Translations under genes and position numbers: made by a program
Assembly: GCA_002306075.1 (NCBI GenBank)
Contig: DBRW01000061.1
Span: 1-11,083 of the forward strand
Length of the DNA stretch: 11,083 nucleotides
Reading direction: 5' to 3'
Source of the DNA: Synergistaceae bacterium UBA1358
Lineage (GTDB): Bacteria > Synergistota > Synergistia > Synergistales > Synergistaceae
The notes under the pieces: generated by a model
The model's input: the letters and a program-made list of their open reading frames with translations, nothing else
Database searches by the model: none
What the model was told of the DNA's origin: nothing
Shown: one piece after another, positions 6,084 to 11,083 of the stretch
How positions within the stretch are numbered: position 1 is the first letter of the stretch
Layout of the letters: each line of letters opens with the position of its first letter

Positions 6084-6716
6084 ATGGTCGAACTTCTGAC
6101 ATCTCTTGACGTGGTCAATCAGTCTTTCAAAAAAAGCATGAGAGGCTACGATCCGGCAGAGGTAGATGAATTCCTTGACAACGTAGCGGAGACCCTTCAG
6201 ACGTATGCACAGATGACAAAAGATCTGGAGCGGGAGCTTCATGCAAAAGAGGAGAGCCTCAGGGAGTATGAGAAAATGAAGGACGTACTTCATGAAGCGC
6301 TCCTTATGGCACAGAAAAGCGCGGACGAAAAGGTCAGGAGCGCGCAGGAACAGGCATCAAAGATTATCGCTGAGGCTAAGGAAAAGGCCGACATGATATG
6401 CAAAGATGCGGCCCAGGAAGCTGAACGTCTCCGCGATGGTGTATCCCAGATAAGGAACGTAAGGAACCTCTATGAGCAGGAGTTCAGGGGACTGCTCGCA
6501 AAGTTCGACAATATGCTTAACCAGAGCATCAATTCTTCTCCTCTGACCGCTGCGGTAAACTCCATCCTTGAAGACATTCCCTTCCTTGATGATCAGAAGG
6601 AGGCGGAGACCGCGTCATCAGCAAACAGAGGGGACCTTGAGACAGCCTACGCGATGCTTGGGGTCGATCCAAAGCAGATAATGGACCCCGAACGTGTCGG
6701 AGAGGACAATAACTGA
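6084..6716 (+). CDS. divIVA: DivIVA-domain cell-division/polarity protein
   Basis: A 210-residue protein. The N-terminal lipid-binding domain has MVELLTSLDVVNQSFKKSMR followed by GYDPAEVDEFLD (21-32), the family hallmark. Residues from about 33 to 155 are rich in Glu, Lys, Ala and Arg with heptad character (coiled coil), and an acidic tail follows. DivIVA proteins gather at curved membrane at septa and poles and recruit partners. The ATG at 6084 is preferred because the family usually begins just before this LT-x-LD segment and GGTGG lies five bases upstream. An in-frame GTG at 6075 would add three residues but has a poorly spaced site. The residue equivalent to the membrane-inserting Phe17 of B. 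subtilis DivIVA is Met19 here; the adjacent Arg is kept (Arg20). The gene overlaps or abuts recG, probably forming an operon with it. Confidence 0.92.
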   Translation: MVELLTSLDVVNQSFKKSMRGYDPAEVDEFLDNVAETLQTYAQMTKDLERELHAKEESLREYEKMKDVLHEALLMAQKSADEKVRSAQEQASKIIAEAKEKADMICKDAAQEAERLRDGVSQIRNVRNLYEQEFRGLLAKFDNMLNQSINSSPLTAAVNSILEDIPFLDDQKEAETASSANRGDLETAYAMLGVDPKQIMDPERVGEDNN

Positions 6717-8790
6717 AAGTTCTGTGACTGCCGACATCAATGATCCTGTTATAAACATAAGGGGGATCGGTCCCCGCAGGGCCGCCCTTCTGAAAAAACT
6801 TGGCATCCGGACGGCAAACGATGTTTTGTGGTTTTTCCCCAGACGGTATGCGGACAGAAGGGAGATCTGCAAAATTGCTGAATTGCGCCCCGGCCGGAAC
6901 TCTGTCGTCATCGTAAAGATCGGAACGGTGAGCTGCAGAAGGAGTTTCAGGACAGGCATACAGGTCTGTTCATGCGAGGCGGAAGACGGGACGGGGACCC
7001 TCTCCGTAATATGGTTCAACAGAAAAGGCCTTGGCAGTATCCTTACAGAGGGGACGTCCGTTGCTCTATTCGGGCTCCCTTCTTTTTGCGAAGGAAGGAT
7101 AGAATTTTCAAACCCTGAATTTGAAATCGTCAAAGACGCATCAGGCATCGCCGGCTTTACGGGAATAGTTCCCGTATATCCGCTGACCGCGGGGCTGCCT
7201 GAAAGATGGCTCAGGAAATTCATCGACAGCATCCTCGAAAATTATCTCCCGCTTGTGAAAGAATATCTTCCTCAGAGCATAATCGAAAAAAGAGGGCTTC
7301 CGGACATAAGGGAAGCCCTGCGCGGGATGCACAGGCCCGAGTCCGAATCGCACTGGAAATATTGCCGCGACAGGCTGGCGTATGAGGAATTCCTGTTTTT
7401 GCAGACAGCTCTTGTATTAAGAAAAGAGAGGCTCAAAAGATACGGAAGAGCGGCAAGATTGACCGCCGAAGGGCCCTATTTCTCTGCTTTTATGTCTTCT
7501 CTGCCGTTTGAACTCACACCCTCACAGAGACAAGTTATTTCCCGGATATTTGAAGATACAAAAAACGGGCACCCGATGTCGCGCCTGCTGCAGGGTGATG
7601 TCGGATCGGGGAAGACCGTCATTTCACTTGCACTCGCCGCAGCCGGAGCTGATGCAGGTATCCAGACGGCGATAATGGCCCCCACTGAAGTCCTTGCCGA
7701 ACAGCTTTATGTACAGGCGCAGAAGTTCCTTTCCAAAACAGGCATAAAGTGCGCGTTGCTGAAGGGAGGACTGAACAGATCCGAGAAGAGTCGTATCATC
7801 GATTCGATACGCGAGGGCAGGATCAAAGTCGTAGTGGGAACACATGCGATGATCCAGGACGGGGTGGAATTTTCACGTCTTGGGACCGTCATCATCGATG
7901 AACAGCAACGTTTTGGCGTGATGCAGAGAGGAGAGATGCTCAGCAGGGGAAAGACCCCGCACCTGCTGATGATGTCGGCCACTCCCATACCGAGGACGAT
8001 ATCGGCATGCCTGTTCGGCGACATGGATATTTCGGTCATAAGGGAAAGACCGAAAGGAAGACAAAAGATCGAGACAAGGCTGATAGATCTTACAAAGATA
8101 AGGGACCTGCTGCAGTTTATGATCGATGAATCCGCTGCGGGAGGCAGGACGTACTGGATCTGCCCCAGAGTAGAAGAAGACGGGGAGAATAATATCGCAT
8201 CTGTGGAAAAGAGATATAAATTTCTGAAAAAGCATCTCTGCCCGCTGGGGATCGGCTTCATACACGGAAAAATGGACAGCGAACAGAAGAGTCGTGAGCT
8301 GGAAAAGTTCAGAGCGGGAGAGATAAAAGTGCTTGTGGGCACTACTGTCCTGGAAGTCGGGGTGGATGTTCCGGAAGCTTCTGTCGTGGTAATAGAATCT
8401 CCCGAAAGATACGGTCTTTCCCAGCTGCACCAGATCAGAGGAAGAGTGGGAAGAGGCAGCCGGAGAGGGGTATGTCTGCTGCTGGTGGATAAGATAGAGG
8501 AGGAAGCCGCTGACAGGCTGAAGATATTGCTTGCGACAGATGATGGGTTCAGGATCGCGGAGGCGGATCACCTCTTAAGGGGACCAGGGAAGATCAGCGG
8601 TTATGAGCAGCACGGCGCTTCAGAGTTCAGAACAGCGGATATTTACAGAGACAGCGTACTGTTGGAGAGGGCGAGCGAGGACGCAAGGTCGCTCGTCTCG
8701 GACGAAAAGGCGCTCTTAAACGAAAGGGCATTCAAAGATAAACTTGATAATTATCTCAACAGGGGATCTATCGTCTCTATTAAAGCTTGA
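6694..8790 (+). CDS. recG: ATP-dependent DNA helicase RecG
   Basis: Up to 698 residues, normal for RecG, which reverses stalled forks and drives branch migration of Holliday junctions. A helix-hairpin-helix-like start NIRGIGPRRAALLKKLGI (21-38) precedes the OB-fold wedge domain (about 65-165). The helicase core has GDVGSGKT (301-308), APTEVLAEQ (329-337), DEQQRFGV (402-409), MSATPIPRT (427-435), FIHGKM (522-527), TTVLEVGVDVP (550-560) and QIRGRVGR (580-587). The C-terminal region contains the expected RecG-type DGFRIAEADHLLRGPG stretch. Motif II is DEQQ instead of the common DEQH. Start is uncertain: GTG 6694 overlaps divIVA by 23 bases with only a weak GGA site, while GTG 6724 lies seven bases after the divIVA stop without a well-spaced site. 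Either keeps all domains. Identity is near certain. Confidence 0.96.
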   Translation: MSERTITESSVTADINDPVINIRGIGPRRAALLKKLGIRTANDVLWFFPRRYADRREICKIAELRPGRNSVVIVKIGTVSCRRSFRTGIQVCSCEAEDGTGTLSVIWFNRKGLGSILTEGTSVALFGLPSFCEGRIEFSNPEFEIVKDASGIAGFTGIVPVYPLTAGLPERWLRKFIDSILENYLPLVKEYLPQSIIEKRGLPDIREALRGMHRPESESHWKYCRDRLAYEEFLFLQTALVLRKERLKRYGRAARLTAEGPYFSAFMSSLPFELTPSQRQVISRIFEDTKNGHPMSRLLQGDVGSGKTVISLALAAAGADAGIQTAIMAPTEVLAEQLYVQAQKFLSKTGIKCALLKGGLNRSEKSRIIDSIREGRIKVVVGTHAMIQDGVEFSRLGTVIIDEQQRFGVMQRGEMLSRGKTPHLLMMSATPIPRTISACLFGDMDISVIRERPKGRQKIETRLIDLTKIRDLLQFMIDESAAGGRTYWICPRVEEDGENNIASVEKRYKFLKKHLCPLGIGFIHGKMDSEQKSRELEKFRAGEIKVLVGTTVLEVGVDVPEASVVVIESPERYGLSQLHQIRGRVGRGSRRGVCLLLVDKIEEEAADRLKILLATDDGFRIAEADHLLRGPGKISGYEQHGASEFRTADIYRDSVLLERASEDARSLVSDEKALLNERAFKDKLDNYLNRGSIVSIKA

Positions 8791-8809
8791 CGTACATAAT
8801 AACTACCAC

Positions 8810-8838
8810 TTGTGAAGTTAGGTTTTATTCTGTAAAAT
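8810..8838 (+). promoter_or_regulatory. Sigma-70-type promoter for rny-ymdB
   Basis: TTGTGA (8810-8815) and TAAAAT (8833-8838) are separated by the ideal 17 bases, matching the consensus at four and five of six positions. It lies 20 bases after the recG stop and would give a 5' leader of about 110 bases before the rny ATG. Confidence 0.6.
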
Positions 8839-8944
8839 ACAACCCATCGGCGTGAAAAAAGCAACAGGTAATATGATCATCGATCTGAATAGAATGTAAC
8901 TGATTTGCATCTTTTGAACAAACCGGACCATGACAATCGAAACT

Positions 8945-8952
8945 GAGGTGAT
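8945..8952 (+). promoter_or_regulatory. Strong ribosome binding site of rny
   Basis: GAGGTGAT is a full match to the 16S anti-Shine-Dalgarno core, about five to six bases before ATG 8958, and fixes the rny start. Confidence 0.8.
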
Positions 8953-8957
8953 AGATA

Positions 8958-10496
8958 ATGACATTGACAGTAATTTTGAGTGTGATCGCAGGACTCGCTG
9001 TCGGAGTCCTGATAGGATTTATGTACCAGAAAAACGCAGCAGCAAAGAAATTCAAGGGAGCTCTTTCCGAATCGGAGAGGATCATCTCCGAAGCAGTCAA
9101 AAAGGCCGAACAGATGAAGCGGGACATCGTTTCAGAAGGAAAGGAAGAGATCCACAGATTAAGGCAGGAGCTCGACAGGGACACCAAGGAGCGCAGAAAC
9201 GAACTGCAGCGTTCCGAGAGACGTCTCGAACAGAAAGAAGAAAATCTTGACAGGAAGATCGAAAGCATCAGCCGAAAAGAAGAAGAACTGGTCCAGAAAC
9301 ATGAACAGGTGCAGGAAAAACTCAACCAGCTCTCCGCAAAGGAACAGGAACTGATCTCCAATCTCGAACAGATAGCGCAGCTTACACGCGAACAGGCCAG
9401 GGACCTCCTGCTGACCGAAGTCGAGTCCGAAGCGAATCATCTGATAGGTCTCAGGCTTAAAGAACTGGAAGAACGTGCAAAGCGTGAAGCAGATCGCAAA
9501 GCTCAGGAAATTATTGCAACCGCAGTCCAGCGCTGCAGTGTTGAATTTACGTCTGACGCAGTGGTCAGCGTTGTAAATCTTCCTTCCGACGAGATGAAGG
9601 GCCGCATCATCGGCAGAGAGGGCCGCAACATCAGGACCTTTGAGACCCTTACGGGCGTGGACCTGATAGTTGACGATACCCCCGAGGCCGTCACATTGAG
9701 CAGTTTTGACCCTGTGCGCCGGGAAGTGGCAAGACTTTCGCTTGAGAGACTCGTCGTTGACGGACGCATCCATCCTGCCCGTATAGAGGAAATTATCGAA
9801 AGGGCAGAAAAGGATGTACAGATCCAGATCCTTGAGACTGCAGAACAGGCATTGCTTGAGACCGGCATCAAAAACATGCATATCGAACTCAGCAAGATCA
9901 TCGGTCAGCTAAGATACCGTACCAGCTATGGACAGAACGCACTGGCTCACAGCCTTGAAGTGGCCCACCTTGCAGGCATAATGGCGGCAGAAATGGGACT
10001 GGATGAGCTTAAGGCCAGAAGAGCGGGACTGCTGCACGATATCGGGAAGGCCGTCGATCATCAGGTGGAAGGACCTCATGCAAAGATAGGTGCCGATCTT
10101 GCAAAAAGATACGGTGAGGCCCCCGATATCGTTAATGCGATAGCGGCTCACCACGAGGATGAGGAACCGCAGACCATCTATGCGGTACTCATTGCTGCAG
10201 CCGATGCGGTAAGCGCCTCACGGCCCGGAGCACGCAGGGAGAGTCTCGATGCTTATGTGAAGAGGCTCGAGAAACTGGAAGAGGTCGCCAAGTCATTCAG
10301 CGGAGTGAGCAAGGCTTTTGCCATCCAGGCAGGACGCGAAGTCCGTGTTGCGGTATCTCCCTCCGTAACAGACGACGGTGCCATGCAGAAACTTGCATAT
10401 GACATAGCCCGTAAGATCGAGGAAGAGATGAGATATCCAGGTCAGATCAAGGTAACGCTGCTTAAAGAGACAAGAGCTGTCGAGTATGCCAAGTAG
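8958..10496 (+). CDS. rny: Ribonuclease Y
   Basis: A 512-residue membrane-anchored endoribonuclease that starts mRNA decay. Domain order is complete. One N-terminal transmembrane segment (about 3-22) is followed by a charged coiled coil (about 30-190). A KH RNA-binding domain has GRIIGREGRNIR (215-226). The HD domain has His331 (LAHSLEVAHLA), His360-Asp361 (LLHDIGKAVDH), His398-His399 (IAAHHEDEEP) and Asp416 (AAADAVSASRPGAR), the set expected to bind catalytic metals. Length fits the usual 510-530. It is preceded by its own promoter and strong ribosome site. ymdB follows after nine bases, a pairing conserved in Firmicutes and several other phyla. Nothing in the catalytic set is missing. Confidence 0.97.
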   Translation: MTLTVILSVIAGLAVGVLIGFMYQKNAAAKKFKGALSESERIISEAVKKAEQMKRDIVSEGKEEIHRLRQELDRDTKERRNELQRSERRLEQKEENLDRKIESISRKEEELVQKHEQVQEKLNQLSAKEQELISNLEQIAQLTREQARDLLLTEVESEANHLIGLRLKELEERAKREADRKAQEIIATAVQRCSVEFTSDAVVSVVNLPSDEMKGRIIGREGRNIRTFETLTGVDLIVDDTPEAVTLSSFDPVRREVARLSLERLVVDGRIHPARIEEIIERAEKDVQIQILETAEQALLETGIKNMHIELSKIIGQLRYRTSYGQNALAHSLEVAHLAGIMAAEMGLDELKARRAGLLHDIGKAVDHQVEGPHAKIGADLAKRYGEAPDIVNAIAAHHEDEEPQTIYAVLIAAADAVSASRPGARRESLDAYVKRLEKLEEVAKSFSGVSKAFAIQAGREVRVAVSPSVTDDGAMQKLAYDIARKIEEEMRYPGQIKVTLLKETRAVEYAK

Positions 10497-10505
10497 GTGA
10501 AGCAG

Positions 10506-11083
10506 ATGCGGATCCTTTTTATTGGAGACATAATGGGAAAGCCCGGGCGGAAAGCTGTCCCCCGGGTTTTGCCTTCTCTGCGCGACGAATTCGGTAATTT
10601 TGACTTTATCATCGCCAACGGAGAGAACAGCGCTGCCGGTTTCGGCCTTACCGAGACCGTGATGAACGAACTTTTCTCAATGGGGATAGATATCCTGACA
10701 AGCGGCAACCATGTCTGGGACAAAAAAGATATCCTGCCCTTTCTGGACAGCGAAAAGAGGATACTCAGGCCCGCCAACCACCCGGAGGGGACTCCTGGCC
10801 GCGGCTGCGGAGTGTTTGAAAAAAACGGCAGGAAGCTTGCGGTGATATCCCTTCAGGGACGAACTTTCATGCCGCCCCTTGACTGCCCTTTCCGGACAGC
10901 CGAAAAGCTGATCGAAAAATTGAATACAAGTGCCATCTTTGTTGATTTCCACGCTGAAGCATCTTCAGAAAAAAAGGCCCTTGCCTGTTGGCTGGATGGA
11001 AAGATATCTGCCCTTGCGGGAACTCACACGCATGTGCAGACATCGGACGAGCAGGTTCTCCAGGGAGGCACGGCATTCATATC
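10506..11083 (+). CDS. ymdB: YmdB family metallophosphoesterase (TIGR00282 type), partial, C-terminus beyond right edge
   Basis: The first 192 codons of a calcineurin-like phosphodiesterase; full-length members have about 255-270 residues, so roughly 70 are cut off. The dinuclear metal-site residues are visible: Asp8 (FIGDIMGKPGR), Glu40 and Asn41 (ANGENSA), Asn68 with the catalytic His69 (TSGNHVWD), His149 (VDFHAEASSEK), His174 and His176 (AGTHTHVQTSDE). B. subtilis YmdB hydrolyses 2',3'-cyclic nucleotides and influences biofilm and motility choices and RNase Y-linked RNA turnover. The ATG follows rny by nine bases with AGGTGA five bases upstream, overlapping the rny stop, so expression is coupled to rny. 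Family assignment is firm; the physiological substrate in this organism is inferred from family. Confidence 0.95.
   Translation, partial: MRILFIGDIMGKPGRKAVPRVLPSLRDEFGNFDFIIANGENSAAGFGLTETVMNELFSMGIDILTSGNHVWDKKDILPFLDSEKRILRPANHPEGTPGRGCGVFEKNGRKLAVISLQGRTFMPPLDCPFRTAEKLIEKLNTSAIFVDFHAEASSEKKALACWLDGKISALAGTHTHVQTSDEQVLQGGTAFI

Noticed and set aside
7707..8571. Long minus-strand frames opposite recG
   Set aside because: Shadows of the conserved helicase core; no independent support.
8804..8827. Possible terminator after recG (ACTT-GTG-AAGT followed by AGGTTTTATT)
   Set aside because: The stem is only four pairs plus bulged CC/GG pairs, and it overlaps the -35 box of the rny promoter; too weak to call.
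8930..9250. 106-codon plus-strand frame overlapping the rny start
   Set aside because: Out of frame with rny, highly charged and low in hydrophobic residues; a by-product of the rny coiled-coil codons.
9159..9881. 240-codon minus-strand frame opposite rny (and others at 8825-9361)
   Set aside because: Phe/Ser/Leu-rich translation mirrors the Glu/Lys-rich coiled coil on the other strand; no ribosome site or family resemblance.
1..11083. Mobile element, prophage, defence or toxin-antitoxin system
   Set aside because: No transposase, integrase, phage or toxin-like protein and no long repeats; nearly every gap is accounted for by core genes.

Overview
This is an ordinary core-genome segment, gene-dense and mostly on the + strand. 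I found no RNA genes, insertion sequences, CRISPR arrays or prophage remains. The gene set suggests a bacterium near Synergistota, or a clostridial Firmicute. It combines a DivIVA/YggS cell-division neighbourhood, an RNase Y-YmdB pair, FolE2 (GCYH-IB) next to QueD, frequent GTG/TTG starts and strong GGAGG-type ribosome sites. The phylum is inferred from gene content and style, not from a marker gene.

Layout. (1) Positions 3-1220 on the - strand hold a two-gene unit: an aldolase of the DapA superfamily that most resembles 4-hydroxy-2-oxoglutarate aldolase, followed 24 nt later by an FMN/iron-sulfur flavoprotein cut by the left edge. (2) Positions 1221-1323 are a divergent intergenic region with a good promoter for the aldolase. 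(3) Positions 1324-5955 on the + strand hold a tightly packed run: queD, folE2, an RlmI-like 23S rRNA methyltransferase, a HAD phosphatase, a single-pass HlyD-like membrane protein and the PLP-binding protein YggS. Neighbours overlap or are separated by at most 16 nt, so one operon is likely. (4) Positions 5956-6083 contain a perfect TATAAT box and lead into divIVA, which overlaps or abuts recG. (5) Positions 8791-8957 carry a good promoter for rny (RNase Y), followed 9 nt later by ymdB, cut by the right edge.

How the genes relate. FolE2 makes dihydroneopterin triphosphate from GTP and QueD uses it, giving the first two steps toward queuosine, with folate sharing the first intermediate. The HlyD-like gene, yggS and divIVA look like a shortened form of the Gram-positive ylm/divIVA division cluster, lacking sepF, yggT and ylmH between yggS and divIVA. 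RecG rescues replication forks. RNase Y and YmdB act in RNA turnover and nucleotide signalling.

I did not find a convincing undescribed system. The points most worth checking are the eukaryote-HOGA-like aldolase paired with the flavoprotein, the HlyD-like protein in the division cluster, and residue changes in DivIVA and RecG.
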